Positions 10,201-22,200 of a stretch of 64,000 bases of DNA are shown one piece after another. A program made the translations under genes and the position numbers. Below the pieces are notes generated by a model. That model was not told where the DNA came from. It did not search any database and was given only the letters and a program-made list of their open reading frames with translations. How positions within the stretch are numbered: position 1 is the first letter of the stretch; each line of letters starts with the position of its first letter. Source of the stretch: AC-43 sp963728855 (GTDB taxonomy: Bacteria; Actinomycetota; Actinomycetes; Mycobacteriales; Micromonosporaceae); assembly GCA_963728855.1 (NCBI GenBank), contig CAVSLN010000007.1:248001-312000 (forward strand), read 5' to 3'.

Positions 10201-13200
10201 CGAAACCGTCACGAAGCACGACGCGGGACGGCCCGGCGACACCGGCCCGTTGATCGAGGCCCAGGTGCTCGCGGCGTTCGCGGACGCGAATAGGCGCCAG
10301 GACGACGTCGGTTCCTCGCCGCAACCGGTCACCGCGTTCTTCCCGGCCGATACGTTCGACCTCCACCCGGTCCTCGGTGCCGGCACGCTTTACAAGAGGC
10401 CGGACGCGGAAGCGTTCGGGCGGTCGGCGTCGCGCACCCCGGCCGGGGCAGAGTCGCCTCGCCGGCTGTACATACATGACACGCGCCGCGCGCCCATGGC
10501 CGGACTCGGCCGGCTGCTCGGGTTCGCCCGGGACAACACCTGGTCGCCGGAGTCGCAGGACGCCCTCGACACGGGATCGATGTTCACCACGGAGGTGACC
10601 CAGCGGTACATCAACCAGAAGGTTGCCGATCTGGCGCTCCGCTGGAGCGTCGACGACTCGGCGCTGGCATTCTTCGAGGAGGTCGCGTCGCTGTACGCAG
10701 AGCAGTGGTTGACCTTCACCCACTCCCACGCGCACGCCCACCACGTCGCCACCAACAAGAACGCCAAGAACCTTCCCGCAGCGCCCTCCCGGATGGCGTT
10801 GTTCGCGGCTTTCGAGGAGCTGCCCCCGGCTGTACGACAGTACCTGCACGCCCATCGGGACCGGATCCGGTCACTGTTCACGCGGGCCGTCAACGATTCG
10901 CACGCCGAGCTCGCGGATGGGCTGCGCCGGCGGCGGCCCGGGTCGGGGGATGGGCCCATCGATGTGCTCTCGACGCCGATCCTCGACCGGGAAGGCGCCG
11001 AGATCTTCGTCGAGGGGCGCGGGCCGGTGCTCATCGGCGACTACTTCGACGGTGGATTGGTCTCCGATCCGCCGTACAAGCTGGACCACAAGCTGGTGCT
11101 CGGCGTCGGTACCCACTACACGAAGCTGGAGCACAGCCCGGACGTCGCCGGGCGACCCGGGTCGTCGATGCCGTTGATGCTGCTGGAGTTCCGCCGGCAC
11201 AAGGCGCCGTACGTCACGCTTGAGGCCTTCCTGGAGCACCACGCCGAGCTGACGCGGGAGTCGGACGCGGCGTACCGGCTCGCCGAGCACCTCCGCAACG
11301 GCACCCACCCCACGATCGTCGCGGTGCGCACGCTCATGCGAGCGGTGGCGGCGGTGGACCCGCAGTGGCAACGCGCCCCGGCCGACCCCGGCCGGCCGCC
11401 GCGCGCCGGTGCTCCCGGCCGGCCCCCCGGGCCGCCCAGGGCGGTCGAGCTGCTGACCCGGCTGGCGATGCACGTCGCCCGGGGGGAGCGGGAGCCGGAG
11501 CCGGCCCTGCGGCGCCTCGTCGAGCAGGCGCAGCGGCGGTTGGCCGACGCCGGTACGGTCGACGGCCTCGACCGGGCCGCGCGCGACGAGGCACTGCGAT
11601 CGGCGCAGCAGGCGCTCGACGCGCTCGATCAGGTGGCGCACGAGTGGCTGCGCAACCACCTACCCGACCTCGACGACACGGTCGACCTGCCGCGCCGCGG
11701 TACCACCGCCGACATCGCGCGCCTGGTGGAGGAGACCGCGGGTGAGGCGGCCGCGATTGCCAAGAAGTCCGGCGTACCGCTGGTGGTATGGGTCGAGGGC
11801 GGCGGCGTCGGCCCGGACGAGGCCGCTGCGCGGCGCAATGGCACGGCGATGGCGGGCATCCTCGAGCAGGCGTTCACCACGGCGCTGCGGGACGAACTGC
11901 GCCAGCAGCGGTTGCCGACCACGGCGGTCCAGGTGCGGGTGGTCTCCCGCGGCTCGGGCCCGTCGGCCAGACCGGTCCGGGACGAAGACGAGCCGACGCG
12001 GCCCGGGCCGCTGCAGGTCGTGCTCTGGGCCACGGCGGCCGAGGGGGCGGCCGGGACGTCGGCCCCGGCTCGGGGCGCCGACCCGGACGGGGAGCCGGAC
12101 GGCCCCGGCCCGACCGGCACCGACCGGCCGGGCCCGTCGCGGGCAGCGTCCGCCGACGGAAGACCGCGGGCGACCGGGGAGGCGTCCGGGTTGGGCCGTC
12201 AGTCGGGTCCCGTGTATGCCGAGCGGCTGCTGGCGGCCCGGGGGCCGCTGCGACCAGCGCCGGCCGACCCCGCCGACGAAACCCACGACTCCGACCTCTC
12301 GGAGGGCGAGGGCTCGGCGCGCGGGTCGTATGCCGGGCGGCAGGTGCGACCCGACTCTGGTGCGGACCCGGAACCGAACCCCGAAACCGACCCGAACCTG
12401 CCGCCCGAGCGGAGTGTGGCTTCGCCAGCCTCTCCGCCCGAACACGACGCTGGTGGGTCGGCGGCGCAACAGGCCACCCCGGTTCCCGGTCAGGCGCCGG
12501 GGGCCGGTGCGCTGACGTCGGCGGTACTGCAAACCGCCGAGCGGTATCACCAGCTGCTGCAGGATTTCCCGGGTCTTGCTCTGGCGGATGGCCGCGCGCG
12601 GCAGCTGGTGGGCGAGCTGGCCGAGCACGCGGGCGACGGGCAGCTGGTGGACTACGTCGATCAGGTTCGGGCGTACCAGCCATTGTTGCGGGCGCTTCGC
12701 GACGTGAACCACGCGCTCGTGCGGCGGCCGGATATCGGGCAGCTTGGCGATGTGGTGGAGACGTTCGTGCAGGACGTGGTGTTCGCGGTGTCGGTGATAC
12801 CGACCCGGATGACGAGCGAGGAGGTACGCACGATCGAGACGCTGACGCTCGGCCGCGCCACCGAACTGCTGAGGCTCGTCGCCGAGGCGGTGACCGATGG
12901 GGTGGACCCGTGGACGACGCGGGAGTTGTCCGGGACGGGGTACCGCCCCCAGCAGCCGTTGGGCGAGCGGATGGTGCGGATCGCGCTGTTCAACCTGGAG
13001 CCGGATGCGCGGGTGGACCTGGAGCGCCAGGATCTGCTGCGCCTTCTGCTGAGCCAGGCGCCGAGCTGGCTGCTGGGTGAGGCCCGGTACGCGGTGTCCG
13101 CTACCCGGCTGCCGGTCGGTGATAGCGGTACCGGGGCGGTGCATCAGGCGGCACGGTCGCGGCTGTCCACCATCGCGGGCCTGCTGTGGCTGGTACGGCT

Positions 13201-16200
13201 GCTGCTCAACGCCGTGCCTGGCCAGGTCATCGCCCGCGGCCCGGAGTTCGATCATCTGCACCGCAACGCCTCTGGGCACGGCGGCCCGACCGACCGGGAC
13301 GTGATCGCGGGAGTGATCGAGGCGGGAAACGCCTACGAGGCCCTCCACGCCGAGGTTGCCGAGCTGGTGCGGCGAACACCCGGCCGCGAGGCGGCCCGGC
13401 AGCGGCTGGAGCAGCTGGGCGACCAGGCCGAACGGCTGCTGCGGACGGTCGGCGGCCTGATGCTTCCGGACGACAGCGAGCCGCTGCTCGACCTGCCGGT
13501 ACGGCTGCGGACAGTCCGTACCCAGTACGCCGAGCGGGTGTCGGCACAGTTCGCGGACGGCGCCCGTACGCCGGACAGTGATCTGGGGGCCTGGCTGCGC
13601 GACGGGCATGAGGTCGCTACCCGCCTGGCCGCGTTCTGGCGTGAGGTGCACGCCAGCGGCGGGCTTCCGCTGCGGCGGGTGCCTGACGAGGGGGCAGGCG
13701 GTGCCGGGCAGCTGCGGCTGCTGCGGGCGGTGCGGCGCGGCGGTGAGCCGCTGTTCGTCCTCGACGCCGCGCCGGGGACCGGCCAGCGGCTGCTGACCTA
13801 CCAGGGCTTGCTCATCGAGGTGTTCAGCTCGGGGGCCACCTATCTGGTGGCCCGGGAACATCTGGTCACGCCGCGGGTACGCGACCTGGCCCATGAGATC
13901 GGGCTGGCCGGGACGGGGCCGCTGGTCGCGGTGGCCGACGAGCTGGGGCTCGACCCGATGCGCCTGGCCCTGATCGGTCCGGAGCTGGCGGAGCTGGCCG
14001 GCCGGTCGGTGCAGCTCGCGCCGCCCACCGGCTCGTGGGTCGACGGCCTGCGCGATGCGCTGGCCGGGATGGGCGTGCGTACCGACAACGACCTGGTGTG
14101 GTTGGTGGAGTTCGCGGGCCGGCAGGGGCTCGGGCGGGCCGACTGGCCGTTGCTGGAGTACTTCCACCGCCAGGGCCTGCCGTGGGAGCGGCTGCACGAC
14201 CTTCCGCCGGAGCTGGCCGAGCGCGCGGTACGGACCGCGCGGTGGCGGATGGAGCTGGCCGCCGACCCGAACGGGCTGGCCGCTGAGCTGGGCGAGCAGA
14301 CGGCGGCCGAGCTGACAGAGCATGCCGCGGGGCTGGGCGTGGCGCCCGCCGACCTGGTGGTCGCGCTGGGCGGGAGTGTCGAGGCGGTGCGGGCATGGCT
14401 GCGTGACGCCCGCTCGGGGGCGGTGACCACCGACCGGGGAGCCGTGCGGTCCATCCAGCTGAGCGGACAGCTGGGCTTCCCGGTGACGGAGCTGACCGCA
14501 CGGTCGTCGCACCACTTCCGCTTGTTGATGTACCAGACGTTCGGCGTGCTTCAGGTGGTCGCACCCGACGTCGTGCAGAGCATGCGCCGGCAGTCGGCGC
14601 TGACGGCCGCCGAACTTGGTGAGGCGTTGACCGGATGGCTCGGCGACGTGTGGCCCGGACCGGCCGCCATCCCCGCCGGCGACGTGGAGTGGCTGCGGGC
14701 GGCGGCGGCCGACGCGGAGGACCTGGAGCCGTTCGGCTCGCTGTCGCCGGACCAGCAACGGCTGTACGTGGCCTCCTGGCTGTTCGGGGTGACCCTCGAG
14801 CAGGCGGAGGAACTGCGCAAGCTCGGACCGCCCGTGCAGTCGATACGGCAGCTGGCCGGGCTGATGAGCAGCCCGTTGTCCCCGTTCGCGGAGTTTCTCA
14901 GCGAGACCTCGTGGAACCTGGCGTGGCTGGCCGGCCAGGACCCGGACTTCCTGATCATGGGCGACTCCGTGGACGACCAGCTGGGCCTGCTGCTCACCGG
15001 ACTGCTCGACGACCTGGGGCTGCCCCCCGCCGGGATGGGCCTGCTGATGGCGGCAGGCCTGGCCAGCGGCGACAACTGGGCACACGTCGTGCGCGAGCGG
15101 AAGATCGCGATCGCTACGTCGATGGGCCTAGACGCGCTACTGTCCGACAGCCTGGACTTCGCGGTCGATGTCGCCTCGGCGGCCCGGGAGGTCCGTTCGC
15201 TGCTGGACACCGTCGATGATCCCGCGGTGATCCGTGACCTGATGGGGTTCGTGGCCCATCTGCTCGCTGGGCTGAACCCCGCGGTACAACCGGCCGGACA
15301 CGCTGCGCTGGAGGAGGTGCTCGGCCACGCGCAGTACCGCTACGCAGAGCAGACGTGGCAGGTACGGGCGAGACCGACGTGGGTCATGCCGCGGATGCGG
15401 CGGCACCGGGTGGCGGCCGACGGGAACTGCCTGCCGGCATCGATAGTGGCCAGCGCGGAACATCGCCGCATCCGCCTGCCGGACGGCGTACACGACGTCG
15501 CCACACTGCAGCAGTACGTGGCCGACCGGGTACGGACGCATCCCGAGCTGTTCCCGGAGCTGACCGGCGGCTCGGACGTCCCGCTGCCCACGCTGGGCCA
15601 ACTGGTCGTGGACGAGTTGCCGTTCCCGGCGGTACTCGCGTTGACCGGACAGTTCACGCCCGACCCGGGACTGACCGCCCAGGCGCAGCGAGCCGCCCGC
15701 CGTGAGCATCTGGCGGAGCTGATCGATACCGGCGATGGTGACGCGCTGCAGGGCCTCGACCCGGTCCGCGACAACTGGAGCGCCGGTAGGCCCGGACGGG
15801 CTCGGCTGCTGCAGTTGGTGCTCGACGCCTGGCGCCGGGAGCCGCTGGTACCGCCGACGACCACCGACCTGGTGGTGGCGGCGCTGCTGGACCCGCAGCT
15901 GTGGAACACCACGATCGGCGACCACCTGCCGCGCATCTACGGACGCGCGCTGCGGGACTTCTTCTCCCTCATCGGGTGGGATGACGGGTACCTCGCATAC
16001 GGCCGGCCCCGTCCCGAGGTACCGACCCTGGACGTGGAGCGTGAGGACCGTAACCACTACTGGGCGCTGGCACCGGAGGACGACGACTCGGCCAGCTCGT
16101 CGGACGGCTCGGAGGACGGTCCAGACGATGATGCGGGTTCCGAACGGTCTTCCGGTTCCGACGACGAGCCGAGCGCGCCCGACGAGGGGTCGGATGCTGA

Positions 16201-19200
16201 GGAGGAAGCACCGAGACCGGTAGGCCGGGCGCAGTCGCCCGCGTCACCATCGCTGTCGTCCACCGCGTCGGCCGAGGAGGGCCTACCCGAGCCGACGCAC
16301 GGCGTCACGACGTCGAGCTCCGACCGTGACGAGTCGAATGTCGACGCCGACGTGTGGATCTCCGACGGTGGCGAGCCGGACTCACAGACCGAGGCGTCGG
16401 GATCGGAGGCGCCGGTACGAGCCGACAAATCCGGCCCGGCCTCGGCGGTCCGCCCGGCGCCGGAAGAGCCCACGGCCGGCCCGCAGCCGCGTGATCCGGT
16501 GTCGGTGGTAGCGGGCGAGTTGGGGCTGGACGGGGTGTCGGGTGTCGAGGGGCTGGCGGGCGTGTTGGGGGGTGAGTTCGTGCGGAGTCGCCCCGCGGCG
16601 TTGGAGGGTCTGCTGCGTGGCGAGGCGACGGTGGTACGGGTGGGTGACGGCGATCATGTGGTGATCGTGGGCCGGCCGGCATTCGGGCCGGGGCTGCTGA
16701 AGCTGGATCCCCGTGACGGTGGGCAGGAGCCGACTGAGCGGTTCGAGTGGTCCAGCGTGCCCGCCGTGTTGCGGCGACGGGCAGTGGGACTGGTGTACGA
16801 CGGGTCCGGTCAGCTGGCCAAAGTGACGTGGTCACGGTTGGCTGGGCTGCCCCTCGACTTCAGCGACGGCTCGCCTGTCGCGGCGACCCATTCCGCGATG
16901 CCCGTGGTGTCCGAGCTTCCAGCGGTCAGGGTGCTGGGCGGGTCCGACGACGGCCCCGAGTGGATGATCTATGACCCGCGAAGTGGCCGAGAGGACGCGC
17001 ACGCGACGCTGCTGACCGACCTGCTGGACTACCTCGCGGGAGACTATGACGAGGCCGAGCAGCCGGCGACCCTCGAAGGCCCGATGGCGGATCTGGCCCC
17101 CGACCTCGCCGCACAGCTCGGTTCGCCGAGACCTCTGGTCGTGATCACCGAGGTCGACGCCACCGCTTCGGCGCCGGAGCGGTCCGGCGATCGGAAGCGT
17201 ACGGCTGAGGTGGCTGGGCTGTCTCCAGGTGAAGGGGCCGGCCTGCCCGGAACGACGAGGGCCACCCTCGAGGACCTGGAACACAAGTATTTCCCCCCAG
17301 GTTCGGATCTCGGTACCGCACACCACGCTGACACCGTGGTCACCACGCATGTCGATGGGGTGGCGTATTTCGGCGCGATCGCCGACGTGCTGGACACGTT
17401 GCACGGCCCGGGTGATCGGCTGTACGTCGCCTCGTGGCACCTTGATGTGGCCACCCGGTTGCGCGGCGGGGAAGGCGAGCCGGATCTGGGCCAACGGCTG
17501 CGGGACCTTGCCGGGGCCGGGGTTGATGTGCGGGTGATCGTGGCGGTCCCGCGGCACTCCCTGAGCCCGTTTGAGAAGCCGGTGTGGCGGTGGGATTTCT
17601 GGCGGTCGCCGTTGGCCTCCGCGCTCCGGCAGTATTCGTACCCCAACATTGACTCGGTGCGAAGGCTGCGGGGCACGAATGGTGTGTCGCCGCTCGCCAA
17701 TCGCGTTCTCGTGGACTGGAGTGGCGGGCTCGACACACGGCACGAGAAGCTCACGATCGCCTACAGTGCGCGCAGCGGGGAGTTGCACGCGTTTGTCGGG
17801 GGAATGGACTACGTGCCGGACAAACTGGCGAGCGAGCGGCATACGGGAACTCCCAAGGCCAACTGGCACGACGTCGGCGTCCAACTGACGGGCGGTGGCG
17901 CCGAGTCGGTCCTGGACATTTTCTGGACCCGGTGGCGTGAGACCGGGACGCTGCCGGAGCGGATGTACTGGCTCAACGGAGCGCGGAAGCTGTTCAACCC
18001 CGGCGTCCAGCCCCCGCCCCACGACCTGAGACCGCCACGCTCAACGCCGCCGGTCAACCTGCCGACCGGATCGCATCTCGATGTCGGAGTCCGGATCTGG
18101 CGCAGCTACGGACGGCACAAGGTCACCCCCTTGGGCGGCGACTTCCTGCGCTTGGCATGGAACGAGCTGCCCTCGCAGGGAATCGTCGAGGTCTCTACCG
18201 GTCTGCTTGCGGCGATCAACACGGCCAAGCGTTACATCTATGTCGAGGACCAGACCCTCAACCCGGCCTTCTTCGCGCAGCTCTACAACCAGCACCGAGC
18301 TCTGTTCCCGGCGATCGCCAAAGCGGCTGCCCGAGGCGTGAAGGTGGTGTTCGTCACCCAGGGGTTCGCCCCGAACTCCCCACCGGCAGACGCGACTCCG
18401 GGCATGTCCACCGAGATCAAAGGGCTGATCCGCGGCAAACTGACGGCCGCGCAGCGCAAGAACTTCGCGCTGTTCTACCTGAAACACACCAAGGTGCACG
18501 CCAAGGTCGTGCTGGTCGACGACGAGTTCGCGTCCATCGGCTCGGCAAACTTCTGGGACCGTTCGATGAACGGCGACGAGAGTGAGGTGACCGCGGCGAT
18601 CGTGCACCCCGGCGGACCGGCGTCGCTGGTCGCCGACCTGCGGGTGCAACTGTGGCGTGAGCACCTACGCCTACCGCGGACCGAGTCGGCCGAGGCGAAC
18701 CTCCGCGACCTTGACGTCAGCCTCGGCTACTTCCATCACACTTGGGGCAGCGGAACCGCGTCCGACGTCCAGGACAGCGCGCTGCGGGAAATACGGAGCA
18801 AGAGATTGCTGAGGTGGGCGCGGAAGACGGCCAGCGCAGCAGCCAGGCAGCCGGTCCGCCGCGCACAGATCGTCCGGATACCCAGCACCCATGACCGTGC
18901 CACGGCTGGTCCGGAGCCGGATCTGCTCGACGGCGGTCCTTCGGCGGGTCCCTCGGGTAGCCGGTCGTCGCGGCCGGTGCGTGGTGTGCGGCGTGGGTCG
19001 GATGGTGTGTGGTTGGCTGATAGTGAGCAGATTGTGGTGCGGCTGTGGAGTGACCGGCGTGGTGTGGCGTTCCTGTCGGACGAGGACCTGTCCCTGACCC
19101 ATGGAGAGGTGGTGCCTGCGGGTACGTGGGCGCGGGTGCTGGTGAAGGCTGACGGTGACCGGGTCCGGGTGCCGGTCCTGCGTCCGGATGGCACGCGGGG

Positions 19201-22200
19201 AACGGTGTTGCTGACCGCGGGGCAGTTGAACACGGTGGTGGCGGACATCCTGGCGACCGCGTTCGAGGTCACGGTGGAGGATCCGGTCGTACTCGCATCG
19301 TGTGGGGCTGCTGCCCTGCCCGATGGGCTGGCCCGCCAGTATGTGAATGCGCGTGCTGAGCTGGCGGCCGGGTTGGGGCTGACCGCTGGTGACGTGTTGG
19401 CCTCGGTTGATGACCTCATCGCCGGTTCGATGGAGCTGCCGGGCGAGTTGGTCACTGTGGGCGGCCGCTCGTGGGTGCTGCTGACGCCGGACGACGTGGC
19501 CGCGGTGCCGTGGGACGTCGTCAACGACGAGCGACCGTTCGACGGTATCCGGGCAGCCGATGTGGAAGGCGTGACGACCGGGGTCCACCTCGCACCCGAC
19601 GAGCAGGGCGGAGTGTCCGCGGACGCGGGTTCGGGGTCGGGCGAGTTGGTTGGGTTGGATGAGGTGGTGCGGGAGGAGGAGGTGTCGGAGGCGGAGTTCT
19701 CGGCGAGGTTGGCGGGGTCGGTGGTGGCGGAGGGGGCGGCTTGGTTGGATACGGCGCCGGATGTCGCACAGGACAGTACCCCGTCGGCGCCTCGCGACCG
19801 GACCGGCACGCAAGACCCTACGGCGCCGATCAGGGCCGGCGGACAACGTGCCGGCGTGCCCGAACCGACACAGCCGGACCGCATCGGTGCAACCGAAGCG
19901 GTACAGCAGCAACGTGTCGCACAGTCCACGGTGGGACCGGGTGGACAGCCCATCACGATTGAGCCTTCGGATGCGGCGACGGTGAGTGTGTCGCCGGTGT
20001 CGGAAGCGGAGTTGGTGGGAGTGGTTGATCGTGTCGCGGGTGATGTGCACAGCCGTGGTGTGTTGGCGTCGGTGGATGACCGTTGTGTAGCGATGAACGA
20101 GGCGGTGCTAGACGTTCTGGTACCCGGTGGTGTGTTGCCGGCGGTGGGGAAGGGGGTGGATGACCAGGTTGGGGGTGGGCGGCAGGGGCATGGTTGGGTG
20201 TTCGGTCCGGGCGGGCCGGCGGTGCGGGTGGATTCGTGGCAGGCGGTGGCGCAGAAGGTACCGATGCGGGGTAGGAGTTTCGCGGTGGTGCGGTGGGGTC
20301 GGCAGACGGTACCGGGTCACGAGGTGCTGCTGTACCGCACCGGGGATGGGACGTTGTGGTTGTTGGACCCGTTGAAGCCCAAGGGCCAGCGGGTGCGGCC
20401 ATGGGATCCGAACGTGCTGCCGGGTCCGGAGGAGTCGCTGTCGGCGGTGGTCGCAGGCCCCGATGGCCGGGTGCTGGCCGATGCCTTGCAGCCGGTGCTG
20501 GAGTCGCGGTCCGACGCCCGGTTGATGGTCTACCGCCGCTACCCGGGTAACGCCGGGATAGGTCCCGAGGATGAGCGGCGAGACCTGACTCTGGAGGGTG
20601 TGGCCCCCGGCGCTGCCCTGTGGGCGGATCTGCTTGCCAGCATGAAGGCTGCGGAGGTCCCGGTGGGCCAGCGTTATGTGGGCGTGCAGGGGCCGGGCGC
20701 GCAGCGCCTGCGGGAGATGTTGGGCCCGGATATGTTCGGCAGGCGGATACCGGATCCGGCGCAGCCGTTCCTGACCGGGTTCTTCGGCAATCTTCCCGCC
20801 CTGCCTGCCGGGACCATGCCCGGCGTGCTGCGGCAGCTTCCCGCGTCGAAGGTGGCCGCGTTTCATCGGGGACTGAGCATGACGCGCCCTGCTCCGGCCC
20901 GGCAGGACATGGAACTCGACCTGCTGACCTCAGCGAGGGTGGCCAGCGCTGCGCGTGACCCGCGGTTGCGGGACTGGGTGTACACGCCGGGGGTTGCGCG
21001 ACCCGAGGGTGTGCCGGTGTTGGGAACAGACATCCTGCGGGCGCCGCTCGTGGTACCGACGTTCTGGCTGGGCAGTCCGTTCACGGATAAGTCGCAGATG
21101 GGCGAGCCCTTCAACAGGAAGATCGCCCAGTTCATGAAGTATCTGGCCGAGTTCGCGCGCGACTATCGCGGTGTCTTCGATGTTGTCCTGTACACCGAAA
21201 TTGACCGCAAGACGTTCGACCGGGTCCGGGAATTGGCTGACCGCCCGATGGACGCCTACCTGGCCGAGGTCTGGGACATGCTCACCTGGGCCCGGGGTGA
21301 CGGTCGGTACGAGATACAGTTGATCAACGTTGATGAGGTGCTCAACGCGGAGTTGGTGTCCGGCGCGGCGGGTGTGTTCGAACCCGAGCTGGCCACCCTG
21401 GTCAGCGAAATGTTCGCGATCTACCGCATGGAGGTGAGCCATCCGGACCGGACGGGATTCGCGAAGGCTGCGGAAATTCTGCGTTTCCTTGTCCCGTTGC
21501 TCTTCGGCGGTCTGAATACCGATCTTGACAACGCGATCGAACCGGGGCTGTCGGCGGAGGACCTGATCGAGGAATTGGAGGACATCCTCGCCCATCGGCG
21601 GGGGTTTGGCGTCGAGGGGGTCGGGGACGCGCTGTTCGCCCCGGCTGGCCATCCGTTCCTGGTCTACCATCTGCGCGAGATACGCCAGCGTTACGACCTC
21701 ACGCTGGATCAGCTGTTCGGTGGCGGCGATCAGGCCGCCGAAGAGAAGAGGCGACGGCGTAGCTCGACACTGGCGCGTATCGGGATCGTGCCGCAGACTC
21801 TGCGCAAGCTGTTCGGTGCCGAGCCGCCGGTGGGAATTGAGTTCATATGGTCGCAATCCGCCGGTAGCTGGACCGCTTCGCCACCGGGAAAGGGGTGGCC
21901 GGCAGATCCGCAACGGACGCTTGGCCACGCCATGCGGTATGCGTCCACGCTCATCCGCCAGCTGAGAAACCTCCGTGGAAGGCTCGATCTGCTGGCGGTG
22001 GCCGACGCGGTCGCGCTGGAGCCTGACCAGGCCACGGTCTGGTATGACGTGTTGAGGTATCTGGCCGACTCCGAGTTCGCCCCGTCCGTGACGAGCGTCG
22101 TTGACGGCAAGGTCGAACGACTCCTGCTCCTCCCCACAGAGAGCTCGCCGGTCACCCCGGTCGATCTACCGCCTCCAGCGGCCGACCTGCTGGTCATCGA

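Noticed and set aside
11788..13080. A 430-codon plus-strand frame inside part 2
   Set aside because: Gly/Arg/Ala-rich translation of a GC-rich linker in the wrong frame.
11660..15085. A 1,141-codon open frame on the minus strand
   Set aside because: It is antisense to the giant gene, Arg/His/Pro/Gln-rich and without domains. High GC at third positions makes long antisense frames common.
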